Counted from the stretch's first letter, positions 1 to 5,200 are shown. The stretch is DNA of 9,293 nt from CAYTUI01 sp964441335 (GCA_964441335.1 CAYTUI010000044.1:1-9293), one strand, 5' to 3'. Made by a program: numbers and translations. Notes: generated by a model from the sequence alone, not told the origin.

Positions 1-74
1 TTCCGGCCAAAAAATTAAAGACCAGTAAAAGTCTACTGATATTTTGGCGCCTCTTATTGACTAACGATAAAACT

Positions 75-1250
75 ATGGCTAAATCTTTTTTTAGCGCTAA
101 AGCCTTCATTTCTTTGGCAACTATTATTGGAGTAGTGGCTCTGGCATCAAGTTACGCTTATGCCCAGCCGAATATTAAGAATGGTGATCTCTTATTTCCC
201 GCTAAACAGCTGGGTGAGCAGATCGTTTCAGTTTCAACTTTTGGCAGTGCAGAAAAAGCCAGTCTTTATCAATCATTTGCCGAACGCCGCGTTTATGAAG
301 CAGGTTTATTTTTGCAGGCTGATGGCCAAGCCTTAGCTTTAATTTCTAAAGCGCGAGCCGAACAAGCCAGTTCAACCGCGTCTACCTCAACAGATTTCAA
401 TTTTAAAAATGAACATTTGCGCAACCGTTTTCTTTGGAGCTTACGCTGGGCCAGAAATTGGACTGAACGCGCTATTGCTAAAGCCAGTACTATTGAAGAC
501 CCGGCCGAGTTGGACAAGTTGTTAAATAAAATAGGGGAGCGTCAGGAATTGCAGGTTGAAAAACTTAATACTATTATAGATAAGCTGGGGCTGGATACCA
601 ATAAGGTAGAAGTTGACTCTACTTTGGATACTATTGCTCAAGCGCAAACCAACCAGGATAAAATTAATGCCACCCGACAATTGGTAAAAGAAGCTGTTAT
701 AGAACAACGGGCGGAGATTAAAGACCAGTTACGCCAGCAGATACAAGACCGTCTGCAGGAGCATACCAGTACGACAGCGGCTATGATGCAAAATAGGCTG
801 ACCGCGATAGAGCAGGCGATTGCCAGACTTAACGATAGTAATTTATCGGCGGAGCAGAAAGAAAAGATTATTGACAAATTGAAAGACCAAACCGAAAAAT
901 TGGATGAGTGGCAAGCTAAACTGGACGACAAGTTCAATGATTTTGAGGATGATGATTTAGATGAAGCTATGGGGCACTCCAGAGCGTGGGAAACTTATGG
1001 CATGTTCAAGGCCGAGCAGAATGTATTGAACAATGCAATCAATCGCGGTGATGATGACAAATCGGGCATGCCTTTTAGACTTTCCGACGATAATAGTACC
1101 TCAACTGATGATAGTATTGATGATAATCGCTCCACCTCTAGTGAGGATTCTTTAGATGATAATGAATCGGCTGGCAATGAAGATGACGATTCTAAAGATG
1201 ATGATAGTAATTCCGATAGAAATATCGAGCCAGGCAGAGGTCGTGATTAA
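75..1250 (+). CDS. Secreted/anchored DUF5667-like protein with acidic Ser/Asp-rich tail
   Basis: The first 30 or so residues form a signal peptide or membrane anchor (basic MAKSFFSAK, hydrophobic stretch, then SSYAYAQ), so the protein acts outside the membrane. Residues about 35-85 carry the pattern of DUF5667 (a long helix region beginning with a LLFPAKQL-type segment, then SAEKASLYQSFAERRVYEA); this family is typical of secreted proteins of Patescibacteria and some Gram-positives and has no known biochemical role. The middle (about 90-310) is charged, Gln/Lys/Glu-rich and probably coiled coil. The last 65 or so residues are low-complexity Asp/Ser/Asn/Thr and strongly acidic, a likely surface-exposed or cation-binding tail. 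There are no cysteines. An in-frame TTG at 57 would add six residues; I prefer the ATG at 75 because it places the basic residues directly before the hydrophobic core. No Shine-Dalgarno is visible for either. A weak extended -10 (TGATATTTT, 37-45) lies upstream. Confidence 0.75.
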   Translation: MAKSFFSAKAFISLATIIGVVALASSYAYAQPNIKNGDLLFPAKQLGEQIVSVSTFGSAEKASLYQSFAERRVYEAGLFLQADGQALALISKARAEQASSTASTSTDFNFKNEHLRNRFLWSLRWARNWTERAIAKASTIEDPAELDKLLNKIGERQELQVEKLNTIIDKLGLDTNKVEVDSTLDTIAQAQTNQDKINATRQLVKEAVIEQRAEIKDQLRQQIQDRLQEHTSTTAAMMQNRLTAIEQAIARLNDSNLSAEQKEKIIDKLKDQTEKLDEWQAKLDDKFNDFEDDDLDEAMGHSRAWETYGMFKAEQNVLNNAINRGDDDKSGMPFRLSDDNSTSTDDSIDDNRSTSSEDSLDDNESAGNEDDDSKDDDSNSDRNIEPGRGRD

Positions 1251-1268
1251 GTCTTCCAATAATTAACC

Positions 1269-1305
1269 AAAGAAGTTATAATAATGACGTTATTATAACT
1301 TCTTT
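1269..1305 (+). terminator. Long AT-rich hairpin terminator
   Basis: A perfect 16-bp stem (1269-1284 with 1290-1305) closes a 5-base loop and is followed by TTTTATTT-like sequence. It sits 19 bases after the stop of the DUF5667-like gene and 10 bases before the next start, so it probably ends the first transcript. The left arm also contains a consensus TATAAT (1277-1282), which could double as a -10 box for the next gene, though no good -35 is visible. Confidence 0.7.
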
Positions 1306-1315
1306 TATTTAGCTT

Positions 1316-1774
1316 ATGAGTAAACAAAATATTATTGTGGCAGTTATCATCGTGTTAATGGTGGTTTTTTTAATTATCTACCAGAATCCCCCAGCTATAC
1401 TTAGTGATATAAAATTGCCACAAGAGATTGAGGCTCAATTAATAGTTGAAGATCAGGCACCGGCCTCATTCGTTGTTGTTAAGTCAGCTATTTTTCCGGC
1501 CGGCGGATTCGTGGTTATCCGTAACGATTTGCTGGGAGAGTTTGGTGATATTATTGGTCAGAGCGATTATTTTCCGGCCGGCTACGAAACCTCCGTTACA
1601 GCCATTTTGGACAGAGACAGCCAGATCGGTCAGTCTTTGTATGCTGTTTTGTATCAGGATGACGGAGACAGAATTTTTGATTCCACCAAAGATCAACCTT
1701 ATGAACAAAATATTAATCAACCGGTCAGTACTAAGTTTTTGATTTTAGATAGAGTTTTGTTAAATGCGAATTGA
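1316..1774 (+). CDS. Membrane-anchored DUF7282-like extracytoplasmic protein
   Basis: 152 residues. Residues 6-22 are one hydrophobic segment (signal anchor), followed by a beta-rich domain from about 40 to 150. The domain has the hallmarks of DUF7282, best known from archaeal surface proteins: a valine-rich strand leading to FPAGGFVVIRN (60-70), GDIIGQSDYFPAG (77-89), a strand with VTAILDR, and near the end a calcium-site-like DDGDRIFDSTKDQPY (115-129). The family has no established function; a small surface domain is the safe description. It starts at an ATG without Shine-Dalgarno, just after the upstream terminator hairpin, so it probably forms its own transcription unit. The family assignment rests on motif memory, not a search. 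Confidence 0.65.
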   Translation: MSKQNIIVAVIIVLMVVFLIIYQNPPAILSDIKLPQEIEAQLIVEDQAPASFVVVKSAIFPAGGFVVIRNDLLGEFGDIIGQSDYFPAGYETSVTAILDRDSQIGQSLYAVLYQDDGDRIFDSTKDQPYEQNINQPVSTKFLILDRVLLNAN

Positions 1775-1799
1775 CCACGCCTTTCGCGAAAGGCGTGGT
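1774..1799. repeat. Perfect 26-base palindrome directly after the DUF7282-like gene
   Basis: The two halves are exact reverse complements with the centre between 1786 and 1787 (core TTTCGCGAAA). It begins at the last base of the stop codon. No T run follows, so it is not a textbook intrinsic terminator, but a GC-rich stem in this place may stop RNA polymerase or protect the 3' end of the mRNA. Confidence 0.75.
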
Positions 1800-1801
1800 T
1801 G

Positions 1802-1827
1802 ATCTCGCCCTTCGCGAAGGGCGAGAT
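1802..1827. repeat. Second perfect 26-base palindrome, same TTCGCGAA core
   Basis: An exact palindrome centred between 1814 and 1815, only two bases after the previous one, with the same TTCGCGAA centre but different arms. Its last base is the first base of the -35 box of the promoter for the tRNA-Asn unit, so it separates the two transcription units and may insulate that promoter from read-through. Confidence 0.75.
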
Positions 1828-1854
1828 TGACATATTATAAAATTAGTGTATAAT
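1827..1854 (+). promoter_or_regulatory. Near-consensus sigma-70-type promoter of the tRNA-Asn attenuator unit
   Basis: TTGACA (1827-1832) and TATAAT (1849-1854) match both consensus hexamers with a 16-base spacer. The expected transcription start, about seven bases after the -10, falls at or next to the A of the ATG at 1861, so the RNA would be leaderless. There is no room for another convincing promoter between the terminator at 1933-1966 and the tRNA at 1980, so the tRNA should depend on this promoter. Confidence 0.85.
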
Positions 1855-1860
1855 AAAGTT

Positions 1861-1908
1861 ATGCAATATATAGTCATCAGCAATAATAACAACAATAACC
1901 GTTTTTGA
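1861..1908 (+). CDS. Asn-rich leader peptide (six consecutive Asn codons) before tRNA-Asn
   Basis: The ORF encodes MQYIVISNNNNNNRF and ends at UGA (1906-1908). Codons 8-13 (1882-1899) are AAT AAT AAC AAC AAT AAC. It begins at the predicted transcription start, has no Shine-Dalgarno, and is followed at once by a segment that can pair with the 5' arm of a strong terminator; the first gene past that terminator is tRNA-Asn(GUU). By analogy with the trp, his, leu and phe leader peptides, translation of this peptide would sense charged Asn-tRNA: smooth translation to UGA covers the antiterminator segment and lets the terminator form, while stalling on Asn codons leaves it free. The peptide itself is probably a disposable product. 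The attenuation role is inference from position, codon content and pairing. An AAY low-complexity run arising by chance is the alternative, but it would not explain the matching pairing segments. Confidence 0.8.
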   Translation: MQYIVISNNNNNNRF

Positions 1909-1945
1909 GCGACTGATTTTTCATTATAACTCAATCACGTCGCTC
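1907..1945 (+). promoter_or_regulatory. Predicted antiterminator of the tRNA-Asn attenuator
   Basis: GAGCGACTGATT (1907-1918) is a near copy of the 3' arm of the terminator, GAGCGACGTGATT (1948-1960), missing one G. It can therefore pair with the terminator's 5' arm: 1907-1913 with 1939-1945 and 1914-1918 with 1933-1937, twelve pairs with only C1938 bulged. This excludes the terminator. The leader-peptide stop codon overlaps its first bases, so a ribosome finishing the peptide hides it, while one held at the first Asn codons does not. A weak five-base pairing of 1876-1880 with 1913-1917 could act as the segment 1:2 stem. Confidence 0.75.
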
Positions 1946-1966
1946 GCGAGCGACGTGATTTTTTTT
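1933..1966 (+). terminator. Intrinsic terminator between leader peptide and tRNA-Asn
   Basis: A perfect 28-base palindrome (1933-1960, centre between 1946 and 1947, core CTCGCGAG) is followed by an uninterrupted T run through 1966. It lies after the promoter and before the tRNA, a placement that makes sense only if termination is conditional. Confidence 0.88.
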
Positions 1967-1979
1967 GTGCTTATCTGAT

Positions 1980-2054
1980 TGCTGGGTAGTTTAATGGTAA
2001 AACACTCCGCTGTTAACGGAGATAGTAGTGGTTCGATTCCACTCCCAGCAGCCA
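1980..2054 (+). tRNA. tRNA-Asn, anticodon GTT, with encoded CCA
   Basis: It folds as a full cloverleaf: acceptor 1980-1986 with 2044-2050 (seven pairs, beginning U1:A72), D stem 1989-1992 with 2000-2003, anticodon stem 2005-2009 with 2017-2021 and loop CTGTTAA giving anticodon GTT at 2012-2014, a five-base variable loop, and T stem 2027-2031 with 2039-2043 and loop TTCGATT. The discriminator base is G2051, as expected for tRNA-Asn, and CCA is encoded at 2052-2054. Only 13 bases separate it from the upstream T run, so transcription should come from the promoter at 1827-1854 through the attenuator. Confidence 0.95.
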
Positions 2055-2071
2055 GATGTGCGTAATGAGTT

Positions 2072-2113
2072 CGCCCGGTCATTCGACCGGGCGCCCGGGT
2101 GCATACCCGGGCG
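2072..2113 (+). repeat. Two abutting GC-rich hairpins in the tRNA trailer
   Basis: Stem 2072-2080 pairs with 2085-2093 around ATTC, and CGCCCGGGT (2092-2100) pairs with ACCCGGGCG (2105-2113) around GCAT. They follow the tRNA by 17 bases and would be part of its primary transcript, where they could protect or delimit the 3' trailer. No T run follows, so they are not clear terminators. I see no protein-coding sense here. Confidence 0.6.
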
Positions 2114-2128
2114 AGTCCAGCCCTAGCC

Positions 2129-2147
2129 CGCTTCGACTCGCGAAGCG
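2129..2147. repeat. Short hairpin with TCGCGA in the tRNA-distal GC-rich region
   Basis: CGCTTCG (2129-2135) pairs with CGAAGCG (2141-2147) around ACTCG. It is one of several stems that fill 2055-2405 and shares the TCGCGA word with the palindromes at 1774-1799, 1802-1827 and 1933-1960. Confidence 0.45.
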
Positions 2148-2180
2148 AGGCGAGCAGCCATCTAATTTTAAAGGTTCTCA

Positions 2181-2237
2181 GCCAAAGGTTGACCCGCGTT
2201 CCGTCGCCATAGCTATGGAGCGTCGGCGACCTTTGGC
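2181..2237. repeat. Branched stem-loop with inner CCATAGCTATGG palindrome
   Basis: GCCAAAGGT (2181-2189) pairs perfectly with ACCTTTGGC (2229-2237). As an alternative or inner helix, GTCGCC (2203-2208) can pair with GGCGAC (2225-2230), overlapping the perfect palindrome CCATAGCTATGG (2207-2218). It looks like a structured RNA domain or a REP-like palindromic element; I do not recognise it as RNase P RNA, tmRNA, SRP RNA or a known riboswitch. Confidence 0.5.
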
Positions 2238-2240
2238 GGG

Positions 2241-2374
2241 GATTCCTACCTCGGCAGCAATATGCGTATTAGTCTGTCCCGAGTTCCTCGACTCTGCCAC
2301 GCTTGGCGTGGCTTCGTTCGTGGTAGACTAAGTCGAGGGAAATCCTACTTCGGAGCAAATACGCTTGACATACT
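2241..2374 (+). repeat. Two degenerate copies of the tRNA-Asn 3' end and its trailer
   Basis: The end of tRNA-Asn and what follows it (2035-2071: GATTCCACTCCCAGCAGCCA, then GATGTGCGTAATGAGT) is echoed at 2241-2274 (GATTCCTACCTCGGCAGCAA, then TATGCGTATTAGTC) and again at 2341-2374 (AATCCTACTTCGGAGCAAAT, then ACGCTTGACATACT). Order and spacing are kept: T-arm side, acceptor-like side, GCA, then a TGCGTA-type motif. The copies cannot fold as whole tRNAs. They may be tRNA-derived relics, att-like duplications or a repeated RNA processing signal. Confidence 0.45.
2286..2338. repeat. Long imperfect stem-loop
   Basis: CCTCGACT (2286-2293) pairs with AGTCGAGG (2331-2338), and directly inside it CTGCCACG (2294-2301) pairs with CGTGGTAG (2319-2326) with one G-U pair, leaving ACTA bulged. 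The loop contains an alternative small hairpin, GCCACGC with GCGTGGC (2296-2312). Confidence 0.55.
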
Positions 2375-2405
2375 AAAACACAGAGTCGCCCTGTCGTCGG
2401 TTTTT

Positions 2406-2414
2406 TGGTAGAAT
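2406..2414 (+). promoter_or_regulatory. Extended -10 promoter element of the M23-like gene
   Basis: TGGTAGAAT combines the extended -10 TG with TAGAAT (five of six matches), following a T6 run (2401-2406) that may belong to a terminator of the preceding non-coding transcript. The predicted start near 2421 gives a leader of about 12 bases with no Shine-Dalgarno. Confidence 0.45.
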
Positions 2415-2432
2415 GAATTAATAACTCAAGCT

Positions 2433-3434
2433 ATGGAACAAAATATACGGCAACCAACCAGTAAAATTTCTATCTCAAAAAATAAAAGGAAATTGATTTT
2501 CATCATAATTATTTTTTTGATTATTGTTGGAGTAAGTGGGTATCTGTTAACAAGAAATACTGCTACAGCCCCGACCTCAACGCCGACGCCTACTTCCGTC
2601 CCTAAGTCAACTACGGTACTTATTCGAGGCGTGCCTAAAACGAGTGCATCTGCAATTACTGCACCGCCACCCAGTATGGATGGCATTAATACCCATACGG
2701 AGTTGTACGGTACAGGTGCTGACCCTGACATTATTACACTGGGCCCAAAGACTGGAGGCCATCCAGGCTGGGAACCTTACCAGCACAAGCCTGGCATGGG
2801 CTTTGAAGCTTATAAAGGCGGTTCGCCGGTACTCGCGCCGTTCGACATGGTGCTGGTTGGCTTTCGAGATACCAGTACTCAGATTGTGTCGGGAGGAACA
2901 TCTGCCCATTCCGATGATGTGAAATTATTCTTCGAGTCTGCAAGCCCTGATTGGCCGGGAGTGTATGTGACTGTATATCATTTATTGACCTCGCCTCTAT
3001 TGACCGGGCACACTCAAAGGGCAAATAACGACCTCTCGGTGCCCCCAGCTCAGGGATACCAAATATTTTGGGATGCGAACTATACGGTTTCACCCACGGG
3101 CAATTCAGCTTCATACGGTGCTCTCATCGGATACAAGGTAAAACGTGGGGAACTAATTGGATTTGCCGGTACTGTGCCGGCACTGGACGGTGTTGGTACT
3201 CACTCCTTTGCCGACTTCTATTTTAACGTACCTGATACATCAATAAATCCGAACATTAAAAATGGGGACAGATACCTTCATCTTGTTCAACCTGGGTCGT
3301 TTTTCTATTGGAAAAGTTATAGTCCGGATGCAGATTTTCCTAGCGGGGTTCTTGCTTATCCTTTCGAAATTGACGGTTATCAACTGCCAACCGAGCAACG
3401 TAATGTGAATTTCAAATACTCTCCAAATAAATAA
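2433..3434 (+). CDS. Membrane-anchored protein with a degenerate M23 (LytM)-like domain
   Basis: 333 residues. A basic N-terminus (to about 20) precedes one strongly hydrophobic segment (20-40), then a Thr/Pro/Ser linker (43-80), giving a single-pass anchor with an outside C-terminal domain. In the domain GSPVLAPFDMVLVGF (130-144), VYHL (181-184), VKRGELIGFAG (236-246) and HSFADFYFNV (257-266) follow the order seen in M23 peptidases and related hybrid-motif folds (GxxVxAxxxGxV, then YxHL, then VxxGxxIGxxGxTG, then HLHFE). The zinc-binding HxH is replaced by HSFAD and the first His-x3-Asp site is not evident, so I expect a non-catalytic, binding or structural role rather than a peptidoglycan hydrolase. 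It stands alone between the tRNA unit and the HAD gene. Fold assignment is motif-based and uncertain; membrane anchoring is secure. Confidence 0.6.
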   Translation: MEQNIRQPTSKISISKNKRKLIFIIIIFLIIVGVSGYLLTRNTATAPTSTPTPTSVPKSTTVLIRGVPKTSASAITAPPPSMDGINTHTELYGTGADPDIITLGPKTGGHPGWEPYQHKPGMGFEAYKGGSPVLAPFDMVLVGFRDTSTQIVSGGTSAHSDDVKLFFESASPDWPGVYVTVYHLLTSPLLTGHTQRANNDLSVPPAQGYQIFWDANYTVSPTGNSASYGALIGYKVKRGELIGFAGTVPALDGVGTHSFADFYFNVPDTSINPNIKNGDRYLHLVQPGSFFYWKSYSPDADFPSGVLAYPFEIDGYQLPTEQRNVNFKYSPNK

Positions 3435-3738
3435 AATATATTCTAACATTGTCTGGGAGTGTTTTCTTTCTGCTAAAATAGACACTAAGAATTGAGATGT
3501 TTATGCAGGTAGTTTTTTTCTAAAATAATTGAAACATTTTTTATCTGGTCGTTTTGTAGATCAATTTTCTGCGCGCGCGGGTATTTTATAACCAGAAGGA
3601 AAACGATTTGTTTTGAAATAAACATAATAATTTCACCTCATCGAGTAGGATTATGAAGTCACTTTGGTTTTAGTAATTCCTATAATAGGCGATCCAAATG
3701 CAACTAATTAGTTTGTCTGCCCCCCAGTAGTATAAAAA
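3435..3738. other. AT-rich intergenic stretch without a recognised gene
   Basis: About 300 bases with only trivial ORFs of 6-10 codons. It contains an alternating GCGCGCGCG tract (3571-3579) in otherwise AT-rich DNA, flanked by TCTGGT (3544-3549) and its complement ACCAGA (3591-3596); the adjacent CGTTTT (3550-3555) and AAAACG (3600-3605) could add a pseudoknot-like pairing. I cannot assign a function and see no clear terminator for the preceding gene. Confidence 0.4.
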
Positions 3739-3747
3739 TGCTATACT
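3739..3747 (+). promoter_or_regulatory. Extended -10 promoter of the HAD gene
   Basis: TGCTATACT is an extended -10 (TG, one base, TATACT). Its end lies nine bases before the ATG at 3757, so the transcript would have a leader of only a few bases. A partial -35 (TTGTCT, 3713-3718) is too far upstream to be convincing, consistent with an extended -10 type promoter. Confidence 0.6.
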
Positions 3748-3756
3748 TAACAAAGT

Positions 3757-4392
3757 ATGAAAAAAAATATTAAAGCAATCGTCTTTGATTTTGACGGCGT
3801 GTTTGTTAATGACTTCACGAAGAAATCTGCCAAGGATTTTTGTAAAAAATATAGAGTGGACATTAAAGCATTCCAAAGTTTCTCCAAAGTTGCCGCTGTC
3901 GGGCTTGATACCGACAAAATTAGGGAATTGGATTATTATACAAAAATCATTCGAGAATTCAAGCTACTGATTGCACCGAAAGATTTGCAAAAGTTTTTCG
4001 TCATTGCAGACAAGAAGCATCTTCGAAGAAACAAGTCTATGTTTCGGTTATTGAGTCAGTTGAATAAATACTATGTGACTGGTTTATTGACTAATAACTC
4101 GCGAGAGTTGGCAAAACGCCTTGGTGACGCGGGGCTGTATGAAGATTTTCAGAAAACGTTTTTTTCCTATCGTTTGAAACTGGTTAAACCAAATTTGAAA
4201 ATTTATCGTCAGGTGTTGAAGACACTCGGTCTTAAACCAGCAGAACTTATTTTTATTGACGACAGCCCGCAAAATGTTAAAGCGGCGCGAGCCTGCGGGA
4301 TTGTATCAATATTGCATAGAGATGCTAAAAAGACCAAAAAAAGTTTGATAAAATTTGTCGCTTTAGACTCGACAAATTGTGTTGTCGATTAA
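3757..4392 (+). CDS. HAD-superfamily hydrolase (subfamily I phosphatase-like)
   Basis: 211 residues, a normal length for a small HAD phosphatase with a helical cap. All four HAD motifs are present: motif I DFDGV (D11 nucleophile, D13 general acid/base), motif II TNNS (110-113), motif III lysine K142 in KPN, and motif IV IDDSPQN (D166 and D167, magnesium binding). The stretch between motifs I and II (about 20-90) is the helical cap that decides the substrate, which cannot be told from sequence alone; sugar phosphates or nucleotides are usual. It is cytosolic. The ATG at 3757 has no Shine-Dalgarno and sits right after a -10 box. The following nitroreductase has its own promoter, so the two need not be co-transcribed. 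Confidence 0.88.
   Translation: MKKNIKAIVFDFDGVFVNDFTKKSAKDFCKKYRVDIKAFQSFSKVAAVGLDTDKIRELDYYTKIIREFKLLIAPKDLQKFFVIADKKHLRRNKSMFRLLSQLNKYYVTGLLTNNSRELAKRLGDAGLYEDFQKTFFSYRLKLVKPNLKIYRQVLKTLGLKPAELIFIDDSPQNVKAARACGIVSILHRDAKKTKKSLIKFVALDSTNCVVD
4352..4378 (+). repeat. Inverted repeat in the last codons of the HAD gene
   Basis: AATTTGTCG (4352-4360) pairs perfectly with CGACAAATT (4370-4378) around nine bases. It lies inside the coding sequence just before the stop and may act as a terminator or 3' mRNA stabiliser, though no T run follows. Confidence 0.45.
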
Positions 4393-4403
4393 ATCAGGCA
4401 CTA

Positions 4404-4432
4404 CTGACAAATGTCAGCTAAAATGATATAAA
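4404..4432 (+). promoter_or_regulatory. Promoter of the nitroreductase gene, with a dyad over the -35
   Basis: CTGACA (4404-4409) and TATAAA (4427-4432) each match five of six consensus bases with an ideal 17-base spacer. The expected start falls on the A of the ATG at 4439, giving a leaderless mRNA. The -35 is the left half of a perfect dyad CTGACA-AA-TGTCAG (4404-4417), a plausible operator. Confidence 0.7.
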
Positions 4433-4438
4433 GTGGGT

Positions 4439-5056
4439 ATGAAAACTTTCCTATCCAATCTAGACTGGCGGTTTGCCACAAAGAAATTTGACCCTGCGAA
4501 AAAGGTCAGTGATGAGGATTTGCAGAAAATTCTTAAGGCCATTAGATTGGCGCCGTCTTCTCGAGGTTTGCAACCGTTTCATATAGTTGTTGTGCATGAC
4601 GCTAAATTAAAACAGCAGTTGTTGACAGTTTCTAATAATCAAAGTCAAGTGACCGACTGTCAGTATCTGCTGATTTTTTGTAGTTATTTAGATTTAAAAA
4701 AACGAGTTGCTCAATATTTAGATTTGTTACAGCAGTCTGATCCGACTGTCTTGTCAAAATATGATGTAATTAAAAAATCTTTGGGAGACTTTGTTATCAG
4801 AAAAGAGGAACAAGGGTTAGAGGGATGGGCTAACCGTCAAACATATATTGCTTTAGGTTTTGGTTTAGCCGCCTGTGCTGAACTGCAAATTGATTCCTGT
4901 CCGATGGAAGGCTTTCAACCGGAGGAAGTAGATAAAGTTTTAAACTTACCATCACATCTAAAATCCATTGTTTATTTAGCGGTTGGCTATCGTCAGGTAG
5001 AACCAACTCTTTCCAAGTTTCGGTTTCCTGAAAATGATTTGTTTAGTTATAGGTAA
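4439..5056 (+). CDS. Nitroreductase-family FMN oxidoreductase
   Basis: 205 residues from the ATG, typical of small NfsB-like flavoenzymes that use NAD(P)H to reduce quinones, nitro compounds or related acceptors, usually as FMN dimers in the cytosol. Evidence: the N-terminal FMN-phosphate segment (WRFATKKFDP, 10-19), SDEDLQKILKAIRLAPSS (24-41) with GLQPFHIVVV, the helix WANRQTYIALGFGLAAC (130-146), and the FMN-contacting CPMEGFQPEEVDKVLNLP (154-171). The natural substrate cannot be read from sequence. An in-frame GTG at 4433 would add two residues, but it overlaps the end of the predicted -10 region, so ATG 4439 is the better start. No Shine-Dalgarno is present, consistent with a leaderless mRNA. 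Confidence 0.88.
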   Translation: MKTFLSNLDWRFATKKFDPAKKVSDEDLQKILKAIRLAPSSRGLQPFHIVVVHDAKLKQQLLTVSNNQSQVTDCQYLLIFCSYLDLKKRVAQYLDLLQQSDPTVLSKYDVIKKSLGDFVIRKEEQGLEGWANRQTYIALGFGLAACAELQIDSCPMEGFQPEEVDKVLNLPSHLKSIVYLAVGYRQVEPTLSKFRFPENDLFSYR

Positions 5057-5104
5057 AGTTAAAATAAATTACTTTACGTCTGCTATTAAATGCGCAGTTA
5101 TTTT

Positions 5105-5135
5105 GTTTGACCGCAAGTCAAACTAGAATTATACT
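5105..5135 (+). promoter_or_regulatory. rsgA promoter, -35 inside a dyad
   Basis: TTGACC (5107-5112) and TATACT (5130-5135) with an ideal 17-base spacer form a good promoter. The -35 lies within the inverted repeat GTTTGAC-cgcaa-GTCAAAC (5105-5123), a possible operator. The expected start near 5142 leaves a leader of about 60 bases, and a three-codon ORF (MNK, 5141-5152) begins at the expected start. Confidence 0.65.
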
Positions 5136-5200
5136 GACCAATGAATAAATAGTAAGTATTTTTTGTTACAGATAGTTTTGAAATAATCACAGTGAAAAAA

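Noticed and set aside
57..62. TTGACT near the window start as a -35
   Set aside because: A matching -10 would fall inside the coding region of the DUF5667-like gene, and none is visible.
1774..2113. CRISPR-like array of palindromic repeats
   Set aside because: The palindromes differ in their arms and have no regular spacing or spacers, and there is no cas gene.
2056..2331. 91-codon plus-strand ORF after the tRNA
   Set aside because: It runs through stacked hairpins and the tRNA trailer, has no promoter-linked start of its own, and its translation is Pro/Gly/Ser/Arg-rich without domain character; the open frame is a by-product of GC-rich sequence.
2365..2370. Perfect TTGACA as the -35 of the M23-like gene
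   Set aside because: No acceptable -10 lies 16-18 bases downstream (the sequence there is GC-rich); the extended -10 at 2406-2414 is too far away to be its partner.
2055..2405. RNase P RNA, tmRNA or SRP RNA hidden in the structured region
   Set aside because: I looked for the conserved cores of these RNAs and found none; only generic stems are visible.
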